A DNA stretch of 25,701 bases from contig JBNKTC010000012.1 in assembly GCA_050297855.1 (NCBI GenBank), forward strand, positions 1 to 25,701, read 5' to 3'. The position numbers and the translations under genes were made by a program. This stretch comes from SZUA-545 sp050297855 (GTDB lineage Bacteria; Campylobacterota; Campylobacteria; Campylobacterales; SZUA-545). Of this stretch, positions 14,514 through 22,258 are shown in pieces (within the stretch, counting starts at the first letter, position 1; every line of letters starts with the position of its first letter). The notes below the pieces were generated by a model, which saw only the letters and a list, made by a program, of their open reading frames with translations, searched no databases and had not been told where the DNA came from.

Positions 14514-14924
14514 TTGACACCCTCCGATACACTCAAATTCGCCCACGTGGGGTATGCGACCAAATCGATCGAGAAGGAGCTTCCCCACTTCTACTCCCTC
14601 GGCTTCAGTGATACATCCGATTATTTTGTCGACCTCGACCAGCAGATGCGGGCAAAGATCGTCCGGAACAACGGCACCGAGGTCGAGCTGGTCGAACCGC
14701 TGAACGAAACGTCCCACCTCCATACGATCCTCAAGAAAAAACTCAACATGTACCATATGGCTTTCTACACGCCCGATTTCGACACGGAGATCGCACGCCT
14801 CAGCGAAGAGGGGATCCTGATCAAAGAGGCTACGTTTTCGCAATTTTTTAACGGTAGAATCGCCTTTATCCTTTTACAAAACCGCCTGATGGTGGAGATC
14901 ATCGAGCAGACCGAAACCAAATGA
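14514..14924 (+). CDS. VOC-fold (glyoxalase/methylmalonyl-CoA epimerase-like) protein
   Basis: The 136-residue protein shows the paired beta-alpha-beta3 units of the vicinal oxygen chelate fold with all four metal ligands: His11 (FAHVGYA), Glu58 (TEVELVEP), His81 (YHMAFYT) and Glu128 (LMVEIIE). The closest pattern is methylmalonyl-CoA epimerase, but no propionate genes are near. Its start codon is TTG at 14514, directly abutting the stop of the ACP gene, so it is translationally tied to it. I infer that it may act on the acyl group while on the ACP, for example by epimerising or rearranging it. This is untested. Confidence 0.75.
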   Translation: MTPSDTLKFAHVGYATKSIEKELPHFYSLGFSDTSDYFVDLDQQMRAKIVRNNGTEVELVEPLNETSHLHTILKKKLNMYHMAFYTPDFDTEIARLSEEGILIKEATFSQFFNGRIAFILLQNRLMVEIIEQTETK

Positions 14925-14945
14925 TACGTTAAGGACCCGAACCGA

Positions 14946-16412
14946 ATGCTTTTTAACTCCTATGTTTTTATTTTCGCTTTTTTGCCCGTCGCTTTCCTGG
15001 GCTACTTTATTTTAAACCACTACCGCCTCGTCTTTGCTGCCAAGGCGTGGCTCTTTATGGCGTCGCTCTTCTTTTACAGCTGGTGGAATATCGCCTACCT
15101 GCCGCTGCTGCTGGGATCGGTACTCTTTAACTTCACCATCGCGTCGCAGATGAACGCCTTTGACGAACAGAGCAAAAACCCTGTCTCCAAAAAAGCGCTG
15201 TTCGTCTTCGCCCTGACGGTCAATGTCGGCTTCCTCGCGTACTTCAAGTACATGGATTTCTTTATCGACAACTTCAACTTCGCGCTGGGGACGGATATGC
15301 CGCTGCTCCACCTTGCCCTTCCCCTTGCCATCAGCTTCTTTACGCTGCAGCAGATCGCCTTCCTGGTCGATGTCTACGAAGGGCTTGCCAAGGAGCAGAA
15401 GTTTATCGACTACGCCCTCTTCGTCTCCTTCTTCCCGCAGCTCATCGCCGGGCCCATCGTCCACCATCAGAAGATGATGCCCCAGTTCGAGACCCTGCGC
15501 AGCAAGATCATCAATCCCCGCAACATTGCTTTGGGGATCTTTATCTTTTCCATCGGCCTCTTTAAAAAGGTGGTCATCGCGGACACCTTCGCCATCTGGG
15601 CGACGGAGAGCTTCGACGAAGCGGCCATGCTTACCTTTTTCCCTGCCTGGGGTGCAAGTCTGAGTTATACTTTCCAGCTCTACTTCGACTTCAGCGGATA
15701 TACCGATATGGCGATCGGTCTGGGGCTTTTGTTTAATATCAAGCTGCCGGCCAACTTCAACTCCCCGCTCAAAGCCACCGGGGTGGTCGACTTCTGGGCC
15801 CGCTGGCACATCACACTGACCAACTTTATCACCACCTATCTCTTTACCCCGATCCTGCAGGCATTCCCGAAGATGACCTTCAGAAACTCCATGATCGCCA
15901 TCTTTATCGCCATGACCATCGCGGGACTCTGGCACGGGGCGGCCTGGACCTTTGTCATCTTCGGTATGGTGCACGGGCTGGGGATCGTCGTCAACCACAA
16001 CTGGAAGAAGCGGAAAAAGAAGATGCCCCACTGGCTGGCCTGGTTTATCACGTTCAACTTTGCCAACCTTGCCTTTGTCATCTTCCGGGCCAGGGATTTG
16101 GGCGACGCCTTTAAGGTGTACGAGGGGATGTTCGGCTTTAACGGTATCGTCTTCCCCGATATCGGGGTGGCGGCACTTCACGGCTTGACATCGTTCGGGA
16201 TCACCGTCGGCTCCTATATGACCAACGACAACAACCTTCAGCTTCTGATGATCCTGGCCGCCTTCGTAGTCGTCAAATTCGTGCGCAACTCCATGGAGCT
16301 CATGGAGAGCTTCGCAGCGACGCGCAAAGCGGCGGTCTATACCGCGTTGCTGTTTGTCATCAGCGTCTTCGGCATGAGCCGCATCAGCGAATTTATCTAC
16401 TTCAACTTTTAG
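14946..16412 (+). CDS. MBOAT-family membrane O-acyltransferase (AlgI/DltB-like)
   Basis: The 488-residue polytopic protein has about eleven hydrophobic segments and the MBOAT hallmarks: FFPQLIAGPIVHH near 165, YFDFSGYTDMAIGLGLLF near 245, NFNSPLKATGVVDFWARWHI near 275, and AGLWHGAAW with the catalytic His330. AlgI, DltB and PatA of this family pass acyl groups across the inner membrane to a periplasmic SGNH-type partner that acylates alginate, teichoic acid or peptidoglycan. Its next gene is exactly such a partner. AAGGA upstream and a 21-nt gap keep it in the operon. The family is certain; donor (the neighbouring acyl-ACP) and acceptor glycan are inferred. Confidence 0.92.
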   Translation: MLFNSYVFIFAFLPVAFLGYFILNHYRLVFAAKAWLFMASLFFYSWWNIAYLPLLLGSVLFNFTIASQMNAFDEQSKNPVSKKALFVFALTVNVGFLAYFKYMDFFIDNFNFALGTDMPLLHLALPLAISFFTLQQIAFLVDVYEGLAKEQKFIDYALFVSFFPQLIAGPIVHHQKMMPQFETLRSKIINPRNIALGIFIFSIGLFKKVVIADTFAIWATESFDEAAMLTFFPAWGASLSYTFQLYFDFSGYTDMAIGLGLLFNIKLPANFNSPLKATGVVDFWARWHITLTNFITTYLFTPILQAFPKMTFRNSMIAIFIAMTIAGLWHGAAWTFVIFGMVHGLGIVVNHNWKKRKKKMPHWLAWFITFNFANLAFVIFRARDLGDAFKVYEGMFGFNGIVFPDIGVAALHGLTSFGITVGSYMTNDNNLQLLMILAAFVVVKFVRNSMELMESFAATRKAAVYTALLFVISVFGMSRISEFIYFNF

Positions 16413-16419
16413 GGTACGT

Positions 16420-17448
16420 ATGCAATTTATTAAGACTTTTTTCCCACTGGCTGCCCTTTTGGTCACGGCACTCTATGCCTTTATCCTGGCAGTCGACCCG
16501 TATGAGAAGTACGGATACAACCTTTTCGGTCTCGAAAACAAAGCGGTCGCAAGCGGACGGGAAAACAAGTTCCGGCATGTGGACAGCCCGCTTAATAAGC
16601 ATGAGGCGTTTATCGTCGGAAGCTCCACGGCCCACCGTTTTTATACCAAGGTCTTTAAGGAGCTGACGGGCCTGGACACCTACAGCTATGCCGTGCAGCA
16701 CACGACCCCCGAAGACAACCTGGCCGTCATCCGCCACATCCTGGACAAGCAGCAGCCCAAGATGATCTTCCTGCAGGTCAACTTCTACGCCCTGAATAAG
16801 AACTTCGAAGCGGACAACCGCCTTTACAACTCCCCGCTGCACAAATACCTCAAAGCCGACACGCTGGAGGAGAAAAAATCCTTCTCGGTATTCAACCAGA
16901 CCTATTTCACCCTGGAAGCCCTGATCGACAGTTTCCGCACCCTCTTTGCCAATTGGCTGGGGATGACCAAAGAGACCTACGATGCCAACGGTGACCACGT
17001 CTATGAAAAGCCCGTCGAAGGGCCGATCAAACTGACGCAGTTCCGTTACTACGACTATACATTTGATCCCGTCAGGATCGGCTACTACAGGGAGATCAAA
17101 CGCCTCTGCGATGAAAAGGGTGTGAAGCTTGTGGTCACCATGTCGCCCCTGGCACCGATCCATATCCAAAAGATATTCGACGATCCGAAACTGAAAGAGG
17201 ATTTTTTCCGTTTCAAAGAGACTATCGTCAATATCTTCGGAACGGTATACGACTTTGCCAATTTCAAAGTCGTCGACTACGACAGCTACCGCTATTTCCA
17301 CAACTCCACCCACCCGACTAGGAAGCTCTCGACGCTTATGCTGCAACGGATTTTCGGAAAATGGGACGGACCGGAGGAGTTCGGTGCCCGGTTGACCCCG
17401 GAAAACCTCCCCGCCTATCTTAAAAATCTTAGAAAAGGTGCCCAATGA
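16420..17448 (+). CDS. Membrane-anchored SGNH-like protein, DltD/AlgX-type partner of the MBOAT
   Basis: The 342-residue protein has one N-terminal transmembrane anchor (about 4-25) and a periplasmic domain with the SGNH block I EAFIVGSSTAHRF (Ser68/Ser69) and a terminal block V-like motif HNSTHPTRKLS (His298). In DltD and AlgX the last block is D-x-x-H; here the Asp position is Asn295, so the triad is altered. The topology, order and spacing (seven bases after the MBOAT stop) match DltB-DltD and AlgI-AlgJ pairs. I infer that it performs or assists the final transfer onto a surface glycan. Its start overlaps no other gene; its end overlaps the following glycosyltransferase by four bases. Confidence 0.75.
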   Translation: MQFIKTFFPLAALLVTALYAFILAVDPYEKYGYNLFGLENKAVASGRENKFRHVDSPLNKHEAFIVGSSTAHRFYTKVFKELTGLDTYSYAVQHTTPEDNLAVIRHILDKQQPKMIFLQVNFYALNKNFEADNRLYNSPLHKYLKADTLEEKKSFSVFNQTYFTLEALIDSFRTLFANWLGMTKETYDANGDHVYEKPVEGPIKLTQFRYYDYTFDPVRIGYYREIKRLCDEKGVKLVVTMSPLAPIHIQKIFDDPKLKEDFFRFKETIVNIFGTVYDFANFKVVDYDSYRYFHNSTHPTRKLSTLMLQRIFGKWDGPEEFGARLTPENLPAYLKNLRKGAQ

Positions 17449-18488
17449 GAATACTGCACATCGATACGGGCAGAGAGTGGCGCGGCGGCCAGCGTCAGGC
17501 GAAGATCCTGCATGACGGCCTTTTGGCAAACGGGGTAGAGAGCTACTTCCTGGCCAACCGGGAAGGCGCCCTCTTTCAGAAACTGGATGCCCCCAATAGG
17601 ATTGCACTGGAGTACCGGGGCGAATTCTCTCCCTCTACGCACAAAGCAGCCGCGAAGGTCATCGCCGAGATCAAGCCCGATATCATCCACACCCATGACG
17701 GCCACGCCGTCATCCTGGGGGCCTGGCATAAAAAGGGGATCAAACTGCTCGAAACACGACGCGTCTCCTACCCCATCTCCTTTCTCTCGCGCCTGCTGAA
17801 ATACCGTCTGGTCGACCGCCATGTCGCCGTCAGCCAGGATACAGCCAACTACCTGCAGCGCTTCTTCCCCGATGTCAGCGTGATCCACAGCTGTATCCAG
17901 AACAGCCGCTTCCACGACAGGTCACTCCCCTCCCCCTTTGAAAAAGAGGAAGGGCGCATCCATATCCTTTTTGTCGGAGCCTTTAGCACCCAAAAGGGGA
18001 TCGACGTACTGATCAACGCCTTTGCCGACATCCACCGCCGCTACACGAACGCCCACCTTCACCTGGTAGGCGACGGCAAGCTGACCGAGACGATGAAGCA
18101 GCTGGTCCAAAGCGCCGGCATGAACGATGCCGTCACCTTTTACGGGCGCCGTGACGACGTGGAGCGGTTTTATATCCACAGTGATATCGTAGTGGTCCCA
18201 TCCGTAGACGGGGAAGGCTCCAGCGGTGTCATCAAGGAGGGGATGGCCGCCGGGAAGACGGTTATCGCCAGTGATCTCGAAGCCAACAAAGAGCTGGTCG
18301 ATGACGGCAGAGACGGCCTGTTTTTTAGGAGTACGGATGTCGCAGACCTCGCGTCCAAGATCGCGGCCGTACTGGAGGATCCCGCACGGATCAAGCCGGA
18401 GGATATCGCCCAAAAAGCCCTTTCGTTTGACTGCTCGTTCCTGATCCAACGCTATATCGACACCTACCGGAACGTATTGGAGAGCTAA
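17445..18488 (+). CDS. GT4-family glycosyltransferase
   Basis: This 347-residue GT-B protein begins with MRILHIDTGREWRGGQRQ, the glycine-rich acceptor-side loop of GT4 enzymes. It has the linker ILFVGAFSTQKGIDVLINAF near 180 and the donor-binding E-x7-E block (DGEGSSGVIKEGMAAGKTVI) near 255. It overlaps the SGNH gene by ATGA and is three bases from the phosphoethanolamine transferase, so it belongs to the same transcript. A role in LPS core or another surface glycan is likely; the sugar cannot be read from sequence. Confidence 0.88.
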   Translation: MRILHIDTGREWRGGQRQAKILHDGLLANGVESYFLANREGALFQKLDAPNRIALEYRGEFSPSTHKAAAKVIAEIKPDIIHTHDGHAVILGAWHKKGIKLLETRRVSYPISFLSRLLKYRLVDRHVAVSQDTANYLQRFFPDVSVIHSCIQNSRFHDRSLPSPFEKEEGRIHILFVGAFSTQKGIDVLINAFADIHRRYTNAHLHLVGDGKLTETMKQLVQSAGMNDAVTFYGRRDDVERFYIHSDIVVVPSVDGEGSSGVIKEGMAAGKTVIASDLEANKELVDDGRDGLFFRSTDVADLASKIAAVLEDPARIKPEDIAQKALSFDCSFLIQRYIDTYRNVLES

Positions 18489-18491
18489 CGT

Positions 18492-20123
18492 ATGCGACAT
18501 CGATTCAAAAGACTCAAATACAACGGTTTCTTCGCCCTGGCCGCGGCGGTCGTCACCTTCGGGTACGAGATCGCATTCAGCAAGTTCTACCCCAATGTCG
18601 GGATGACGTTGACCTTTGACGAGTTCGGCAAGCTCTTTGCCCTCTACTTTCTGATCTCATTCCTGGTCAGCCACAAGACAAAGATCCTCTCCTTCTCCGT
18701 CGTACTAAGCTTTTCGCTCATCCAGATGATGCACTTCGCCTTTTTCGGGGCGTGGATCTTCCCCCATGAGATCTATCTTTTCTTTACCCACTCCTTTGAG
18801 ACGTTCGAAACCTTCTTCCGGGTGCTCAACATCGTCTTTATCCCGCTGGCGATCCTTATCCCGTCATGGTTTATCATCTACGTGATGAACCGGATCACCC
18901 ACCATAAAAGCGTCAAGCTGAAGTACATGGGGATCTTTATTATCGTCTCGCTTCTTTTCTTCCCGATCCGGGCCTACGTCACCGGTCATACGGAAGGGCG
19001 TGTCCCCTCCCACCTGACCCACTCGGCGAGAAATATGTTTGCCACCCTCTCCTATTTCCTGGGAGCGGTGCTTCCGACCAAACTCTCCGGCCGTGACTCC
19101 ACCCTCACCTACCCCATAAGCGATATGCCGGCCAAAGTGAGCGAAAACCCGGAGATGAACGTCGTCCTGATCGTCGGGGAGAGCCTGAGTCCCAACCATA
19201 TGTCGCTTTTCGGCTATCCACGCGAGACGACGCCCCGCCTGGACAAACTGAAAAACGACCCGGACTTCTTCTATGCCCGCGCGCTCTCACTGGGGGTCAA
19301 TACCGACGTGGCCATCCCATCCTTTATCAATATGATCCCCAGACCCAACGGGATCGACCAGATCATCTCGGGCAACAGTTGTCTCTTCCGCCTGGCAAAA
19401 GAGAACAACCTGGAGACCTACTTTATCAGCGCCCAGTCCCAGCAGGCCCTGCGCTATATCTACAACTACCTCTGCCCCAAGTACGTGGACCACTACCTCA
19501 ACGCATCCACCATCGACGAAGAGAACGGCTACTTTAAAAACGCCCTTGACGGCGTACTCCTGGATGAGCTGAAGCGCGTCGACCTGACGAAAAACAACTT
19601 TATCGTCCTGCATATGTCGGGTTCCCACAGCCCGTACGAGAACAAGTACCCTAAAGCGTTCGAGAAGTTTCCCTATACCGACGAGATCGATAAGAAAAAG
19701 AAGATCCTAAACGCCTATGACAACTCGGTCACCTACAGCGATTACATCATCGCATCAGTGATCGACTACCTAAAAGCGCATTCGGACAAACCGACCTATT
19801 TCTTTTATGTCTCAGACCACGGCCAGGCGGCCGGGGAGAAGGGACGCTACGGGCATGGGCATCTATTTGAAGAGGCGATGCTGATCCCATTCCTCTACTA
19901 TACGATCAACAACGACGGGACTAAACAGTATGCGGCGATCAAAATCTTCACCCAGCTGAACATCGGCCAGGCGATCGGCAGACGCCTGGGCTACCAGTGC
20001 CAGGCAGACGACCGCAACACGACCTTTTACGTCAACGGTTCGGATATCTCCGGTATGGCCGGGTATGCGACCGTCGACTTTGACGGCAAAGAGATCCTGG
20101 AGATTAAAAAGTTTCTTCCATAA
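18492..20123 (+). CDS. Phosphoethanolamine transferase-like sulfatase-fold enzyme (EptA/CptA type)
   Basis: The 543-residue protein has four to five N-terminal transmembrane helices (to about residue 165) and a periplasmic alkaline-phosphatase-like domain. VLIVGESLSPNHMSLFGY carries the metal-binding Glu230 and nucleophile Ser231 (Thr in EptA, Ser in several CptA-like enzymes). RETTPRLDK, SHSPYENKYP, VSDHGQAAGE (Asp442, His443) and YGHGHLFEEA (His455, His457) complete the zinc site. Such enzymes move phosphoethanolamine from phosphatidylethanolamine to lipid A or LPS core sugars. The 3' end overlaps the convergent WaaG-like gene by 20 bp, and no terminator is visible between them. Confidence 0.87.
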   Translation: MRHRFKRLKYNGFFALAAAVVTFGYEIAFSKFYPNVGMTLTFDEFGKLFALYFLISFLVSHKTKILSFSVVLSFSLIQMMHFAFFGAWIFPHEIYLFFTHSFETFETFFRVLNIVFIPLAILIPSWFIIYVMNRITHHKSVKLKYMGIFIIVSLLFFPIRAYVTGHTEGRVPSHLTHSARNMFATLSYFLGAVLPTKLSGRDSTLTYPISDMPAKVSENPEMNVVLIVGESLSPNHMSLFGYPRETTPRLDKLKNDPDFFYARALSLGVNTDVAIPSFINMIPRPNGIDQIISGNSCLFRLAKENNLETYFISAQSQQALRYIYNYLCPKYVDHYLNASTIDEENGYFKNALDGVLLDELKRVDLTKNNFIVLHMSGSHSPYENKYPKAFEKFPYTDEIDKKKKILNAYDNSVTYSDYIIASVIDYLKAHSDKPTYFFYVSDHGQAAGEKGRYGHGHLFEEAMLIPFLYYTINNDGTKQYAAIKIFTQLNIGQAIGRRLGYQCQADDRNTTFYVNGSDISGMAGYATVDFDGKEILEIKKFLP

Positions 20124-21231
20124 CGGCATTGATCGCCGTCACGGTCTGCTCGATGTTCTGCTTCCAACCTGACGCTTTTACCGAGTCAAGGGATATCTGA
20201 CTCCAGCGTTCCCGCTCGGCCGCATCCTCGATCAGCAGCTGCAGCTTTTCGCTCAGTGCATCGACGCTCGGCTCGGGCATCAGTATCTTCCTGTCTTCCC
20301 CGGTGAGCAGCTCCGAAGCACCGACACAAGCAGACGTTAGGACCGGTTTCCCGCTGGCCATCGCCTCCTGGACCACCAGGCCGAACTCTTCGAAATAGGC
20401 GGGATGGACAAAGATATCGATCGCCTGGAAATAGCTCTGGATATCGGTGATAGGAAGCTTGTGCAGCAGTTTGTCACCGAATCCGTATTGCTCCGCCTGT
20501 TCTTTGTATTTGATGATCGATTTGTCTTTCCCCACGACAAGGAACTTGATCTTCTTATCCCGGATACCGATCCGGCTCAGTGCTTCGATCACAATATCCA
20601 GTCCCCGTTTTTTAAAGTTCCCGGAGGTGATCATAGCGATCAGCAGTTCGTCGTCTCCGACTCCCAGTTCTGTTCGTATACTCCTCTTGGCCCCTTCATC
20701 TGAAAGGCGGTAAAAGCGTTCGGGGTCATACCCGGGATAGATGACCCGGATCATGGCGGGATCGATCCCGAAGCGCGTCACCAGGTCCTCTTTCATCAGC
20801 TCGGAGTTGGCGATGATGAGTCTGAATTTCTTGGCTTCGAATATCTTCCGGTGGATGCGGGCCACCGGGGTGAGCTTCTCCATCGGTTTTTTGTTGATCA
20901 TCTCGTAGGCTTTTTCGACCATGTTATGCATAAAGAGGATATCCTGTTCGATGATATCCCCGTGCCCGATCACCAGGTCGAAGGACTCTTTTTTGAGCCT
21001 TCTTTTGACATTCAGGGTAAAGACATAGCGGCTGAGATACTTTCCGAAGGGGAACTTGAAGAGTTTGATCCTTTTAGCCCCCGCTTTATCAAGCTCCTCT
21101 TCATCCATCTTTTCGGCGATCATCGTCACTTCGATGCCGTTTTGCACAAAATATCGTATATGTTCATAGATGATCATACCCATGCCGGTTTTTTTACGGA
21201 AATCCCTGGCGCAGATGGCTACTCTTTTCAT
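20104..21231 (-). CDS. WaaG-like GT4 glycosyltransferase
   Basis: The GT-B protein of 375 residues starts MKRVAICARDFRKKTGMG at ATG 21231; the frame runs open to a TTG at 21291 but the extra 20 residues do not fit the fold. Donor-side motifs are ITSGNFKKRGLDIVIEALSR near 195, then a HPAYFEEFG block and VVQEAMASGKPV (E-x7-E). The middle segment ILFMHNMVEKAYEMI recalls the acceptor region of WaaG, which adds the first outer-core sugar of LPS. It is divergent from the lipid A acyltransferase gene, with a large inverted repeat between them. GGGAAA is a weak ribosome binding site. Confidence 0.82.
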   Translation of the reverse strand: MKRVAICARDFRKKTGMGMIIYEHIRYFVQNGIEVTMIAEKMDEEELDKAGAKRIKLFKFPFGKYLSRYVFTLNVKRRLKKESFDLVIGHGDIIEQDILFMHNMVEKAYEMINKKPMEKLTPVARIHRKIFEAKKFRLIIANSELMKEDLVTRFGIDPAMIRVIYPGYDPERFYRLSDEGAKRSIRTELGVGDDELLIAMITSGNFKKRGLDIVIEALSRIGIRDKKIKFLVVGKDKSIIKYKEQAEQYGFGDKLLHKLPITDIQSYFQAIDIFVHPAYFEEFGLVVQEAMASGKPVLTSACVGASELLTGEDRKILMPEPSVDALSEKLQLLIEDAAERERWSQISLDSVKASGWKQNIEQTVTAINAVMEETF

Positions 21232-21268
21232 TCTGTTTCCCAATATGTCATAATGTAATAAAAGCCAA

Positions 21269-21308
21269 ATGGTATCAATTGTAAGTTTCAAAAAAACTTG
21301 GATACCAT
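21269..21308. repeat. Nested inverted repeat between divergent LPS genes
   Basis: Outer arms ATGGTATC (21269-21276) and GATACCAT (21301-21308) enclose inner arms AAGTTT (21283-21288) and AAACTT (21294-21299). The spacers are unequal (six bases on the left, one on the right). It lies in the 115-bp gap between the WaaG-like gene and the lipid A acyltransferase, where both promoters must be, so an operator or an RNA structure in either leader is possible. Confidence 0.5.
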
Positions 21309-21346
21309 ACGCCGACCAAATATGAATAAACTAAAGTAACGGATCA

Positions 21347-22243
21347 ATGAAAAATCACCTAATATACTATCTATTCTCCTTTCTTCGCATGATTGTACTG
21401 ACCCTTTCCCAGAAAACGGTATTTCGGATGTTTAACGGACTGGGCAGCTTTCTCTATTCGTTAAACCTCAAACACCGCCGTATCATCGTCAAAAACCTTG
21501 AGTTTGCCTTGGGCGACCGGCTTACCCCCGAAGCGCGCGAAAACATTGCCAAACAGTGCTACCAGCGCTTCTTGCTCTATATCGCCAACTTCATCAGCAT
21601 CTCCAACAAGGATGAATCCTACCTGCGCTCGATCGTCACGTTTGAAAACGAGCACTTCCTGACCGATGCCCTGGCACGTAATGAGAAGATCATCCTTGTC
21701 TCGGCACACTACGGGCACTGGGAGCTTATCCTGCAGGCAGTGGGTGCCTTCCACGCCCCCATCTCCACTATCGGGGAACGCCTGATGAACTCCGCAAAGC
21801 TGAACGACACACTCGTTGCATACCGGCAGAAGAACAAGGTGGAGATGTTTCAGAAGGAAGGTGCCCTGGTCGGTGTCGTCAAGGCGATGAAGAAAGGGCG
21901 GATACTGGCCTACCTGGTAGACCAGAACTATAAAAAAGGGGTCGAAGTCTCCTTCTTCGGCAAGACTGTCCTGCATATTCAGTCAGCATCCCAGCTTTCA
22001 CGGAAGTTTGACGCCCTCATCCTTCCGGTTTTCTGCACTACTGAGGATTTTAAGAACTATACGATCCGCTTTCAGGAGCCCTATAAGTGCATTAAGAGCG
22101 ATGACGAGGAGCAGGATATTATCGCCTGCACCCAACGGCAGGCCGATATTATCCAGAAGGCGATCGAAGAGAGACCCTACGACTACTTCTGGTTCCATAA
22201 GAAGTTCAAAGGAAAGTATCCAGAACTCTATAAGAACCCCTAA
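21347..22243 (+). CDS. Lipid A late acyltransferase (LpxL/HtrB family)
   Basis: The 298-residue protein has a hydrophobic N-terminal anchor and the H-x4-E catalytic motif SAHYGHWE (His121, Glu126). RQKNKVEMFQKEGA, AYLVDQNYKKGVEVSFFGK near 195, and a final FWFHKKFKGKYPELY complete the LABLAT family pattern; the usual end is W-x-H-R-R-F. These enzymes add a secondary acyl chain to Kdo-lipid A from acyl-ACP at the inner membrane. It converges on pseI, whose stop lies only 15 bp beyond its own. No strong ribosome binding site precedes the ATG. Confidence 0.88.
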   Translation: MKNHLIYYLFSFLRMIVLTLSQKTVFRMFNGLGSFLYSLNLKHRRIIVKNLEFALGDRLTPEARENIAKQCYQRFLLYIANFISISNKDESYLRSIVTFENEHFLTDALARNEKIILVSAHYGHWELILQAVGAFHAPISTIGERLMNSAKLNDTLVAYRQKNKVEMFQKEGALVGVVKAMKKGRILAYLVDQNYKKGVEVSFFGKTVLHIQSASQLSRKFDALILPVFCTTEDFKNYTIRFQEPYKCIKSDDEEQDIIACTQRQADIIQKAIEERPYDYFWFHKKFKGKYPELYKNP

Positions 22244-22258
22244 CCGCCCAATCGCTTT

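Noticed and set aside
21232..21291. Extended TTG start for the WaaG-like glycosyltransferase
   Set aside because: The added 20 residues precede the first beta strand of the GT-B fold and the region overlaps the inverted repeat; ATG 21231 gives the expected N-terminus.
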